Source: an uncultured Rhizobium sp. (GTDB lineage Bacteria > Pseudomonadota > Alphaproteobacteria > Rhizobiales > Rhizobiaceae). From it: a stretch of 64,000 bases of DNA. The stretch lies in NCBI GenBank assembly GCA_945952045.1, contig CAMFHE010000004.1, positions 124,001 through 188,000 of the forward strand. The letters run 5' to 3'. Positions 14,376 through 21,183 of the stretch are shown piece after piece; position 1 is the stretch's first letter; each line of letters opens with the position of its first letter. The notes under the pieces are model-generated. The model was not told where the DNA came from and ran no database searches. It was given only the letters and a program-made list of their open reading frames with translations. Made by a program: the position numbers and the translations under genes.

Positions 14376-15332
14376 TCAGCCCACCCTTGCGGCCAAACCG
14401 CCATCGCCGCCATCCCGCACCGGGCCGGCGAGGCCCCCGGCGCTCTGCCCTCCAACGTTTTGCCCTCCAGCGCTCTGCCCTTGGGCGCTTTGCCCTTGGG
14501 CGCTCTGGCGGATGGCCTCGGCCATGACATCGCACAGACGATCGTCGGAACCCGCCCTGCGGATCAGGGCGACGTCGAGATGCTCGATGTCCGGCAATCC
14601 GTCCGCCGCCAGCTCCGTCACGCTCGGCGGCGCCGACATGCGGGTGACGGCGGCAATCGCAAGGCCCGCCTCCACCACGGTCAGAAGCGCCGACAGGCTG
14701 AAACTCTCATAGGCCGGCTGGAAGCGGATGGCGCTGCGCGCCAAGGCGGCGAGCACGACATTGCGCGCCTGGCTTCCCGGCTCGAACAGCGCCACGGGCA
14801 GCGGCCGCCTTTCCAGCGCGATCCGGTCGCGCGAGGCGATCCAAACCATCGGCTCCTGCCGCAGGAGTTGTCCCTCCACGCCCCGCGACCGGGTGACGAT
14901 GGCGAGATCGATCTCGCCGCGCTCGATCTGCGGCGCGAGCACGGTCGACTGGGCGCAGACAATCTTGATCGTGACGCGCGGAAACAGTTGCCCGAAACGC
15001 CGCAGCACCGGCGGCAGAAGATGCGAAATATAATCGTCCGGCGCGCCGATGGTGATCGAGCCGGCGAGATCGGGCTTGCGGAAGGCTTCCACGGCCTCGT
15101 CATGCAGCCTGAGAAGGCGGCGCGCATAGGTTTCCAGCTGTTCGCCGGCCTGCGTCAGCGCCAGGTTGCGCGTGTCGCGGAGGAACAGCGGCGCGCCGAT
15201 CCCCGCCTCCAGCCGGGCGATCTGGGTCGAGACGGTCGCCGGCGACTTGTGCACGGCAGAGGCCGCCCGCGTAAAACTCATCGCATCGACGCAGGCGATA
15301 AAGGTGCGCAGCAAGGCAGGATCGAGATCCAT
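14376..15332 (-). CDS. LysR-family transcriptional regulator with a repeat tail
   Basis: A 318-residue LysR regulator. The winged helix-turn-helix is at residues about 6-62 (MSFTRAASAVHKSPATVS), and the effector-binding domain follows from about 90 to 285. The last 40 residues are unusual: a run of pentapeptides of the QSAQG/QSAGG type encoded by 15-bp tandem DNA repeats, then a glycine-rich end. It is divergent from an EamA exporter gene 104 bp away, the usual arrangement for a LysR regulator and its target. The effector is unknown. Confidence 0.88.
   Translation of the reverse strand: MDLDPALLRTFIACVDAMSFTRAASAVHKSPATVSTQIARLEAGIGAPLFLRDTRNLALTQAGEQLETYARRLLRLHDEAVEAFRKPDLAGSITIGAPDDYISHLLPPVLRRFGQLFPRVTIKIVCAQSTVLAPQIERGEIDLAIVTRSRGVEGQLLRQEPMVWIASRDRIALERRPLPVALFEPGSQARNVVLAALARSAIRFQPAYESFSLSALLTVVEAGLAIAAVTRMSAPPSVTELAADGLPDIEHLDVALIRRAGSDDRLCDVMAEAIRQSAQGQSAQGQSAGGQNVGGQSAGGLAGPVRDGGDGGLAARVG
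14440..14511. repeat. 15-bp tandem repeats in the LysR gene 3' end
   Basis: Four full units plus a partial one, with units beginning at 14440, 14455, 14470, 14485 and 14500. A typical unit is GCGCTCTGCCCTTGG. Because the unit is a multiple of three, copy-number changes would alter the protein tail without breaking the frame. Confidence 0.8.
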
Positions 15333-15436
15333 GATTGTTTGGAAACTCCCAAAAATAGGTTCACATTATATCGTTTGCGCAATGAATTGCCAAGGCTATC
15401 CTGATGCCCGCAACAAGGGCGTCGGGAGCAAACGGC

Positions 15437-16348
15437 ATGAACAGGCGGATTCAGGGTATCGGCGGCGTGGCGTCCGCCCAGATCCTGCTGGGAACACTCG
15501 GGCTCTGTGTGCTGGAAAGCGGCGCGGACCCGCTGTCGGTCACCTTCTACCGATGCCTGGTCGGCGGTCTCGCGCTCGCACTTTATTGCGGGCTCCGGGG
15601 AAGCCTTGGCGGGCTGCTGCGCCTGCCGCCACGGGTTCTGTGGCTTGCGCTGGCCGGCGGGTTGCTGATGGTCGGCAACTGGGTGCTGTTCTTCACGGCC
15701 ATGCAGCATATCGGCATTGCCGTCGCCACCATCGTCTTTCACGTCCAGCCGTTCATCCTGGTGGTGCTCGGCGCGCTGGTCTTCCGCGAGCAATTGCATG
15801 CCGCCACCTTCGCATGGATCGCCCTGGCGCTGACGGGGCTTGCCTTGGCCACGGGCTCCGCGGACGGCCTGCTCGAAGCCGATTCCTCCTACCTGATCGG
15901 CATCGCCTGCGCGCTCGGCGCCGCCTTTCTCTATTCCGGGGTAACGATCATCGCCAAGGGTCTGACAGGCATTTCCGCGCCGCAACTGGCCCTGGTGCAA
16001 TGCCTGTGCGGCGTGGTGCTGCTGGCGGCGGTCGCGCCGATCGGCCCGCTTGACGTCACGTCCCGGCAATGGGGCTGGTTCGCCCTGATCGGCATCGTGC
16101 ATACCGGCGGCGTCTACATGCTGCTTTTCAACGCGCTGCCCAAACTGTCCACGCCGCTCGCCGCCGTGCTGCTGTTTTTCTATCCCGCCAGCGCGATCCT
16201 CGTCGACGCCGTCGTCTATGGCCATCGGCTGGGACCGGCGCAATATGCCGGCGTCGCCTGCATCCTGATCGCCAGCCTCGGCGTCACGCTGAAATGGGGC
16301 GTCGGCCGCAAAGACATCGGCCCTGTCGGCGCGACAAACGCCCGCTGA
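15437..16348 (+). CDS. EamA/DMT-family transporter
   Basis: A 303-residue inner-membrane protein with about ten hydrophobic segments in two EamA repeats (the first about residues 8-140, the second about 150-290), typical of drug/metabolite exporters such as RhtA or YdcZ-like amino-acid exporters. Recognisable segments include FYRCLVGGLALALY and the second-repeat FYPASAILVDAVVYG. The ATG at 15437 follows GGGAG; an upstream ATG at 15404 in frame is less well placed. It is divergent from a LysR gene that probably controls it. The substrate is unknown. Confidence 0.85.
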   Translation: MNRRIQGIGGVASAQILLGTLGLCVLESGADPLSVTFYRCLVGGLALALYCGLRGSLGGLLRLPPRVLWLALAGGLLMVGNWVLFFTAMQHIGIAVATIVFHVQPFILVVLGALVFREQLHAATFAWIALALTGLALATGSADGLLEADSSYLIGIACALGAAFLYSGVTIIAKGLTGISAPQLALVQCLCGVVLLAAVAPIGPLDVTSRQWGWFALIGIVHTGGVYMLLFNALPKLSTPLAAVLLFFYPASAILVDAVVYGHRLGPAQYAGVACILIASLGVTLKWGVGRKDIGPVGATNAR

Positions 16349-16474
16349 CAGCGCAACCGGGCGCCTCGACCGGCGCTTGGCCGCCGAAACCGCCGCCACC
16401 CATTGACGCGAACCGCTTTCACCGCGATAGGTCAGGCCGAAGAACACGGCCAGACCAAGACAGGAGTGCAAGCG

Positions 16475-16708
16475 TTGAGCGAACCGACCGTAGCAGAGGC
16501 AACAGACCGCATCTATCAATCGCTCCAGGCGGACAATGCCGATCTCGACACGCATATCGCCACCCTCAAGGCGGCCTTGGCGCGGGCGGGCCAGAAAGAG
16601 GCCGTCTTCGATCCGGCCAAGCTCGTGCAGAACAACCGTTCGGGCCGCAAGCTGATGCAGGCCTATTTTCGCCAGCGCGGCGTGACGGTGGCGTTCTCGG
16701 CCGCCTGA
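16475..16708 (+). CDS. Small conserved hypothetical protein (77 aa)
   Basis: A 77-residue soluble protein starting with TTG at 16475, chosen because AGGAG precedes it; the ATG at 16403 has no ribosome-binding site. The sequence has a helical first half (ATDRIYQSLQADNADLDTHI) and a basic C-terminal half (NNRSGRKLMQAYFRQRG), suggesting a nucleic-acid or partner-binding surface. I recognise the type as a small rhizobial hypothetical, without assigned function. Confidence 0.65.
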   Translation: MSEPTVAEATDRIYQSLQADNADLDTHIATLKAALARAGQKEAVFDPAKLVQNNRSGRKLMQAYFRQRGVTVAFSAA

Positions 16709-16733
16709 CGCCCCGGCCGGCGCGCGGCCGGCA

Positions 16734-17072
16734 TCAGGTCACGAAGGGCATGATGTCGACGCTATCGCCGGGAAAGACGGTGATATGCGGATGGTCGACG
16801 AAAAGCGCCGCGGCGGCTTCGGCCGTCTCGGCCTCGACCACCAGATAGCCGCAGAAAGGGTTGACGGCCTTGGCGATCCCCTCCCGGGTGACGCGCGTCG
16901 TCTTGCCGACCATGCCGCCGCCATCGAGGATGACGGCTGCGTTTTTCTCCTCCCAGGCGGTCCATTGCCTGACGCCGATGGCGTCGACCGCGTCCTGCTC
17001 GGCTTTCGGCATGCTGCGAAACGCCGCCACGTCCTCGGGCTTGATGGTGTAGACGGCAAGAAAACGGGGCAT
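16734..17072 (-). CDS. YCII/DGPF-family protein
   Basis: A 112-residue protein with a ferredoxin-like YCII fold: MPRFLAVYTIKPEDV at the N-terminus, VILDGGGMVGKTTRV in the middle, and a C-terminal strand with DHPHITVFPGDSVDIMP. This family includes putative small dehydratase or chlorinolytic enzymes and sigma-factor partners, but most members have no known role. The start follows GGAGGT closely. It is convergent with the 77-residue gene and not obviously linked to its neighbours. Confidence 0.75.
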   Translation of the reverse strand: MPRFLAVYTIKPEDVAAFRSMPKAEQDAVDAIGVRQWTAWEEKNAAVILDGGGMVGKTTRVTREGIAKAVNPFCGYLVVEAETAEAAAALFVDHPHITVFPGDSVDIMPFVT

Positions 17073-17188
17073 AAGGCCACCTCCAGGATGTCTTCAGCCC
17101 GCAATCCTACACGCAAATCCGTTTGAAAGCACATGGGCGCAAGCCGCGCCCCGCTTTGGCGTCGGACGATGCGGCAAAAACAAAAGGA

Positions 17189-17230
17189 TAGAGCATTTCG
17201 GGTGAACCCGTGTTCGCCGGAAATACTCTA
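17189..17230. repeat. Palindromic intergenic element overlapping a stop codon
   Basis: A 42-bp hairpin with 19-base arms, 16 of which pair (TAGAGCATTTC.GG.GAAC type), around a 4-base turn. Its right end CTCTA supplies the TAG stop codon of the DUF1003 gene. It resembles the short palindromic elements scattered in rhizobial genomes. Confidence 0.6.
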
Positions 17231-18136
17231 GCTGTCCGTCTCGCCGGGTTTGGGCGGGGCGGTGAAGAGGTTTTTCAGGGCGCTGGTCTTGGTCTTCTGG
17301 GCCTTGCTCAGCTTCAGGGCGCGATTGGCGGCGGCGGCCTGTTCGAGCATCATCTCGATCTGGATCTGCTGTATCTCGGTCAGCCGCTCCCATTGCCGGT
17401 TCAGGAGGTGATCGACCTTTTCGTGCAGGTGGCGGATTTCCAGTTCGGCCTTGAGATTGACCTTGTAGTCGTTGAGCGCGCGCAGGCGGTCCTTCGATTC
17501 CTGGCGGCGCTGGCTCATCATGATGATCGGGGCCTGCAGGGCGGCGATGGTCGAGAGAATAAGGTTGAGGAGGATGAAGGGATAGGCGTCGAAAGCCGTC
17601 TGTTCGCCCATCAGCACATTGATGCCCATCCACACCGCGAGGAAGAGGCAGAAGGAGATGATGAAGGTCCAGCTGCCGCCGAAGGTGGCGACGACATCGG
17701 CGACGCGGTCGCCGAGCGAACGCTTTTCCTCGTAATCCTCTTCGATGTTTTCGGCCAGCGTATCGTGGCTTTTCAGGCTCTCCACCACCTCGTCCTCGAG
17801 GTTGGAGAGTTCGCCGCGTTCGTCGCGCAGAAGCTCGGCGATGTACTGGCCGCGATAATCGTCGACCACCTTGCGGCTGATATAGTCGTCGGAGCGCAGG
17901 CCCGGATGTTTCTGGCGCATGAATTCGGCAAGCGAAGGGCGCATGTCGTCGAAGTGGATCGCGTCCTTCTTCTTCAGGGTCGCGCCGGTGATGGCGTCGA
18001 CGAGACGCACGGACTTCGCCTTTGCCCGCGCCAGGCTGTCGCTGTAGTCCTTCATCTCGACGGTGGCGGCCTCGCCGTGCCCGGCATCGAAATCCACGAT
18101 CCCGCCCGCGAAATCCAGGGCTTTTTCTTCCGACAT
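17228..18136 (-). CDS. DUF1003 membrane protein
   Basis: A 302-residue protein. Residues about 1-130 are soluble and charged. The DUF1003 region follows with two transmembrane helices (FGGSWTFIISFCLFLAVWMG, then FILLNLILSTIAALQAPIIM) and the basic MMSQRRQESKDR after them. The C-terminal 80 residues form a likely coiled coil (KAELEIRHLHEKVDHLLNRQ) with a lysine-rich tail. DUF1003 proteins are often placed near Mg2+ or other cation transport, but their function is not settled. The start at 18136 follows GAGAGGAT; an upstream ATG at 18175 is possible. The stop codon lies within a palindromic repeat. Confidence 0.75.
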   Translation of the reverse strand: MSEEKALDFAGGIVDFDAGHGEAATVEMKDYSDSLARAKAKSVRLVDAITGATLKKKDAIHFDDMRPSLAEFMRQKHPGLRSDDYISRKVVDDYRGQYIAELLRDERGELSNLEDEVVESLKSHDTLAENIEEDYEEKRSLGDRVADVVATFGGSWTFIISFCLFLAVWMGINVLMGEQTAFDAYPFILLNLILSTIAALQAPIIMMSQRRQESKDRLRALNDYKVNLKAELEIRHLHEKVDHLLNRQWERLTEIQQIQIEMMLEQAAAANRALKLSKAQKTKTSALKNLFTAPPKPGETDS

Positions 18137-18303
18137 CCCGACGATCCTCTCTGCCGATTTCAGCGCTCTAATCATCAATTCGAACAGGATTGTGACACCG
18201 CGCGGCGATTCCCGTAAGGCCTTGGCGTCGCGCTGGCCTTGCCAAGCCGCCCGCGCGGGCCACATCCTTCCTCTAACGCCCCTCAAGCGCAGAAAGAGGT
18301 CCC

Positions 18304-18522
18304 ATGAAAGGCTTTCGCGACAGCCTGTTTTTCCCGGTGATGCTGATGTTTGCCGGCGTGGCCGTGTTTTTCCTGTTTCTCTTCGCCACCGGCCACGATC
18401 CGGACGAGCGGCCCCTGACCGTGTTCCATTGGATGCTCGGCGGCATGCTGATCGGACCGGGCTTCTTCTATCTCATAAAGTGGCGCAGGCTGCGCGACAG
18501 CCGCAAGGCGCAGGCGGATTGA
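18304..18522 (+). CDS. Small two-helix membrane protein (72 aa)
   Basis: A 72-residue protein with two hydrophobic segments: residues about 8-28 (FFPVMLMFAGVAVFFLFLFA) and about 42-58 (WMLGGMLIGPGFFYLIK), followed by a basic tail (WRRLRDSRKAQ), which by the positive-inside rule puts the C-terminus in the cytoplasm. A good AGAAAGAGG ribosome site precedes the ATG. It is convergent with the DUF2834 gene, with only 10 bp between stops. Function unknown. Confidence 0.65.
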   Translation: MKGFRDSLFFPVMLMFAGVAVFFLFLFATGHDPDERPLTVFHWMLGGMLIGPGFFYLIKWRRLRDSRKAQAD

Positions 18523-18532
18523 AACGGCGCGG

Positions 18533-18841
18533 TCAGCGCCGCTCGCGCAAAGACAGGTAAAGCGGCAGCGCCAGCGACAGGCCGACGAAAAAGCTCGCCG
18601 GGAGAACCAGCCACCAGCGAGCGACGCCGTTGCCGGCCGCATCGCGCCACGACCAGACCCAGAAGACAACGATCGTGATCAGCACATCGGCCGAAAAACC
18701 GCCGGCTGCGCCGTTTGCGAACAGGGAATGCAGGAAAAGCGGAATATCGAACCCGTTCAGCGTGAAGAAGGAGCCGAAGAACCACCAGGGAACCACCGTT
18801 CCGACGATAGCCATGGCCAAATAGAAATTCCTGACGCTCAT
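18533..18841 (-). CDS. DUF2834 membrane protein
   Basis: A 102-residue protein with three hydrophobic helices. The central sequence LFANGAAGGFSADVLITI matches the DUF2834 family, which occurs in many proteobacteria and cyanobacteria as a small polytopic membrane protein without known function. The start codon at 18841 follows the purine-rich AAGGAAAAGAC. It is convergent with the preceding small membrane protein. Confidence 0.75.
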   Translation of the reverse strand: MSVRNFYLAMAIVGTVVPWWFFGSFFTLNGFDIPLFLHSLFANGAAGGFSADVLITIVVFWVWSWRDAAGNGVARWWLVLPASFFVGLSLALPLYLSLRERR

Positions 18842-18888
18842 ATGTCTTTTCCTTGATCGAAAAAATTGAATATCGAAACGGTTTTCTC

Positions 18889-18993
18889 CTAGAGTCCGTC
18901 AGGTTCATTCTGAACCAGCCAGCCTCTGGATTCTTTTGTTTTCGTTTGTCTTTTCGGGAAAACCGTTTCCCGCTTTTCCCTGACAGACTCTAG
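18889..18993. repeat. 105-bp element with terminal inverted repeats and two internal hairpins
   Basis: The ends CTAGAGTCCGTCAGG (18889-18903) and CCTGACAGACTCTAG (18979-18993) are inverted copies with 14 of 15 bases matching. Inside are two perfect hairpins: GGTTCA/TGAACC (18902-18916) and CGGGAAA/TTTCCCG (18955-18972). This layout fits a RIME-like or small non-autonomous mobile element; no ORF is inside and no flanking target duplication is obvious. Confidence 0.6.
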
Positions 18994-19108
18994 CCGGCGT
19001 TGCCCGGCCTTGTCTTTGAAAATCGGGGTGACGTGAGAAAAACAACTGCCATATTCGCCGCATCCGGCGGCGGATCAAAAGATCAACCGCTCCGGCGCAA
19101 AGGGCTTG

Positions 19109-19534
19109 CTAGCGAATGCTGTCGCAACCGACGAGCAGTCTATCTTTTGACAGGAAATGTCGGCCATTGCTCCTGTGAAAGGTGGAATGGAGCCAAAAGC
19201 CATGGACATCGAACAGGTTGTCATTTGGGATCAACAAAAGGGGCATCGGCTGGTCCGAACGGTAGTTTTCGGCAAAGTGTTTCGCATCTTCCAAGTTAGG
19301 CAGTTCCAATACGGCGCTCTCAAATCCATCATTTCCTTCGAGACGGTAGCGCTTCGCATCGCTTTCGAGCCGAGTAAGCTTGAACCGCATCGGAAGGAGA
19401 TGCAGGAAAACGCATGTATTCGCATCATTGCATGCAGCTTCGGCGGAGCAGGACCATGGCGGAGGTCCAGGTGGAACCTGTGCCATCCCCGCCGATGCCG
19501 GCAAAAGAGATAAAAGCAATAGTATCGATCGCAT
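19109..19534 (-). CDS. Secreted hypothetical protein (141 aa), last gene of an unknown cluster
   Basis: A 141-residue protein with a signal peptide (MRSILLLLSLLPASAGMAQ) and four cysteines in the mature part, consistent with disulfide-linked periplasmic folding. The ATG at 19534 is preferred over the one at 19543 because GAGGA lies 8 bases ahead of it. The body contains YRLEGNDGFESAVLELP and NDNLFDVHGFWLHST, which I do not recognise. Its start overlaps the stop of the 69-residue gene (TAATG), so translation is coupled. Base composition is visibly less GC-rich than the surroundings. Function unknown; an inhibitor or immunity-like role would fit the export signal but is speculation. Confidence 0.65.
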   Translation of the reverse strand: MRSILLLLSLLPASAGMAQVPPGPPPWSCSAEAACNDANTCVFLHLLPMRFKLTRLESDAKRYRLEGNDGFESAVLELPNLEDAKHFAENYRSDQPMPLLLIPNDNLFDVHGFWLHSTFHRSNGRHFLSKDRLLVGCDSIR

Positions 19535-19743
19535 TAGCGACATTCCTCGACAAGATCAGTTGAAACGAACAGATCGCCCGCCAAAAACTGCGAAACGCAG
19601 CGGCTGCGAAATTGCCCTGATTTCAACTGTTCTCCAACGACAAGATAGCGCCCATTGACGCATAAACGTCGCATCGCTTGCCAGAAAGTATAGTTGCCCG
19701 ATAATATCTTCTGATGGCCGACGACGCTGTCTCTAATCCGCAA
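19534..19743 (-). CDS. Small hypothetical protein (69 aa), middle gene of an unknown cluster
   Basis: A 69-residue ORF from a TTG start at 19743 (MRIRDSVVGHQKIL) to a TAA that overlaps the next gene (TAATG). It overlaps the end of the first gene by 11 bases. It has no membrane segment and contains two cysteines; its family is not recognised. There is no clear ribosome-binding site, so translation would depend on coupling from the upstream gene. An alternative is that it is a broken C-terminal half of a longer gene, since the ORF ends with charged LVEECR and starts without a signal. Confidence 0.45.
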   Translation of the reverse strand: MRIRDSVVGHQKILSGNYTFWQAMRRLCVNGRYLVVGEQLKSGQFRSRCVSQFLAGDLFVSTDLVEECR

Positions 19744-20371
19744 ACAGCCGCTTGGCGATCGTCGCCATGATCCCGAACGTCATGACGTCGCCGATCTGGC
19801 GGCTGACCCTGCCCCATTTCAGCTGGGTCGGCATGTATTGCGCATTGACGATGTACAATGCGCATCCGCGCTGCTCAAGCTTGCCGTCCCGGCTAAACCT
19901 TTCCATGTTATCGGAAAGGCTCTGATATCGGTCGTTGCTGCCGATTTTGATGCCTGTCGTTTTATGGATGCCGCGTCGAATTGCCAGGCTCGTGTTGAAG
20001 CCCACCGTGCCGACGCCGGCGGTAAAGGCGTTCGAATAGGTGGTGCGTTCGTGCTCCCAGGCGATCGACATGGCGGCGAGGTTGCTTTCATCGCGGGTTC
20101 TGAGAAAATACTCGCGTTTCCCCTTCGTCTTGCCGCTGTCGTTCAGATATTTGAAACCGCGGATAAGCGTTTCGGAATCTTTCGCATAGAAGGCGATGCC
20201 ATTTTCCGCATCGGGAACGACGACCTCCAGCGGAGCTATTTTGGTAATCAGCGGCGCATCGTCGACGAGAACTTTCGCGGGTGCGACGCCAATATGGACT
20301 TTCAGGCTTTGCGCCGGATCCTGGCTTTTCAGCACCCAGTTCGGCAGGACGTGCGTCTGCATTATTCTCAT
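19733..20371 (-). CDS. Hypothetical protein (212 aa), first gene of an unknown cluster
   Basis: A 212-residue protein with a good GAGGGG ribosome site before the ATG. It has no signal peptide or membrane segment. The sequence is rich in beta-prone stretches (LKVHIGVAPAKVLVDDAPL, LEVVVPDAENGIAFY) and has a central TAGVGTVGFNTSLAIRRG. I cannot assign a family. The gene leads a three-gene set with overlapping ends on the minus strand, of lower GC than its surroundings, which suggests a transferred module. Confidence 0.6.
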   Translation of the reverse strand: MRIMQTHVLPNWVLKSQDPAQSLKVHIGVAPAKVLVDDAPLITKIAPLEVVVPDAENGIAFYAKDSETLIRGFKYLNDSGKTKGKREYFLRTRDESNLAAMSIAWEHERTTYSNAFTAGVGTVGFNTSLAIRRGIHKTTGIKIGSNDRYQSLSDNMERFSRDGKLEQRGCALYIVNAQYMPTQLKWGRVSRQIGDVMTFGIMATIAKRLFAD

Positions 20372-20776
20372 GATAGCCCCTCGATTGCCTGTCCCGAACC
20401 GCAGCTGATCGCACCCTGCCGCAGGACATGCGGGCAGAGCCCGCAGGTCGCGTTTTTCGCGCGCGGTCAGCTTAAGTTCTTCTGTTGCCTTGGTCGTGGA
20501 CTGTCTGAACGAAATGGTGCGCCAGTCAAGACGGCAAACGATTGCGTGGACGCTGGGATAAGTATTTGGGACGCGGAGTATAGAGATCTGCTGGCGGCGT
20601 CGGGAGCGTCAACTTTCGGCTGTGTATTCGATGCCTCCTATGGCTGCATCGGCGTCGCGACGCCCGCCGGCCAGCCGGGAATGCGCCGCCGTCCGGCCGC
20701 CTTTTTGCACGCAGATTTGCCTTGGCGCATGTCCAGCCGAAGCAGCCCCGCTTCGGCGTCGGGCAATGCTCTCTGC
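20372..20776. other. Gene-free stretch upstream of the unknown cluster
   Basis: About 405 bases. It should contain the promoter of the minus-strand cluster at its left end. No convincing promoter hexamers, repeats or genes were identified; ORFs across it are antisense or lack ribosome sites. Confidence 0.55.
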
Positions 20777-21022
20777 TTACGCCTGAACCTCGATGTCCGC
20801 TTCCTGCGCGGCGGCGATGAACGCGGCCCTGGCTTCCTCGGGCGTCTTCTTGCCCTTGAGCGCGGCCTCGATGATCAGCAGCGCGCGATCGAGCGCTTCG
20901 CCATCCTCCGTCGGCCAGTCCTCGATCAGCGCCCAGGAGGCCTCCTGCAGCGTGGTGATCGTGGTGAATTTGCCGGGGCCTTCCAGCGCCAGCGTCACGC
21001 CCTTGGTCCAACTCTTGCTCAC
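20777..21022 (-). CDS. DUF982 protein
   Basis: An 81-residue protein that matches the rhizobial DUF982 family in length and in the pattern VTLALEGPGKFTTITTLQEA, then LIEDWP and ALLIIEAALKGKKTPEEARA. DUF982 genes are numerous in Rhizobiales genomes, usually near stress or plasmid genes, with no assigned role. It starts with GTG at 21022 after a strong GAGGAGG ribosome site. Confidence 0.8.
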   Translation of the reverse strand: MSKSWTKGVTLALEGPGKFTTITTLQEASWALIEDWPTEDGEALDRALLIIEAALKGKKTPEEARAAFIAAAQEADIEVQA

Positions 21023-21109
21023 AGGCCTTGCCTCCTCGAAACGGATTTTTTGACGCTGATAGCATCGAAAAGCGGACTTGATGAGAGCCCTCCCCTGCCC
21101 TCCACACGC

Positions 21110-21155
21110 AAAAAACCCTCCGCGACGACATCGAAGCCGTCGCGAAGGGTTTTTT
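21110..21155 (-). terminator. Bidirectional intrinsic terminator after the chemoreceptor gene
   Basis: A 12-bp stem (CCCTCCGCGACG at 21116-21127 with CGTCGCGAAGGG at 21138-21149, one mismatch) flanked by six A on the left and six T on the right. It can stop the minus-strand chemoreceptor transcript and also act on the plus strand. Confidence 0.85.
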
Positions 21156-21183
21156 CGGTCTGCCTTATCCGCCCTGGGCTGCC

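Noticed and set aside
14440..14511. Tandem 15-bp units considered as a CRISPR array
   Set aside because: The units are contiguous with no spacers and lie in frame within a LysR gene.
20526..21131. A 201-codon minus-strand ORF over the DUF982 gene
   Set aside because: It is an alternative frame of the DUF982 coding region and its flanks, rich in arginine as expected for a shadow; DUF982 has a strong ribosome site and a family match.
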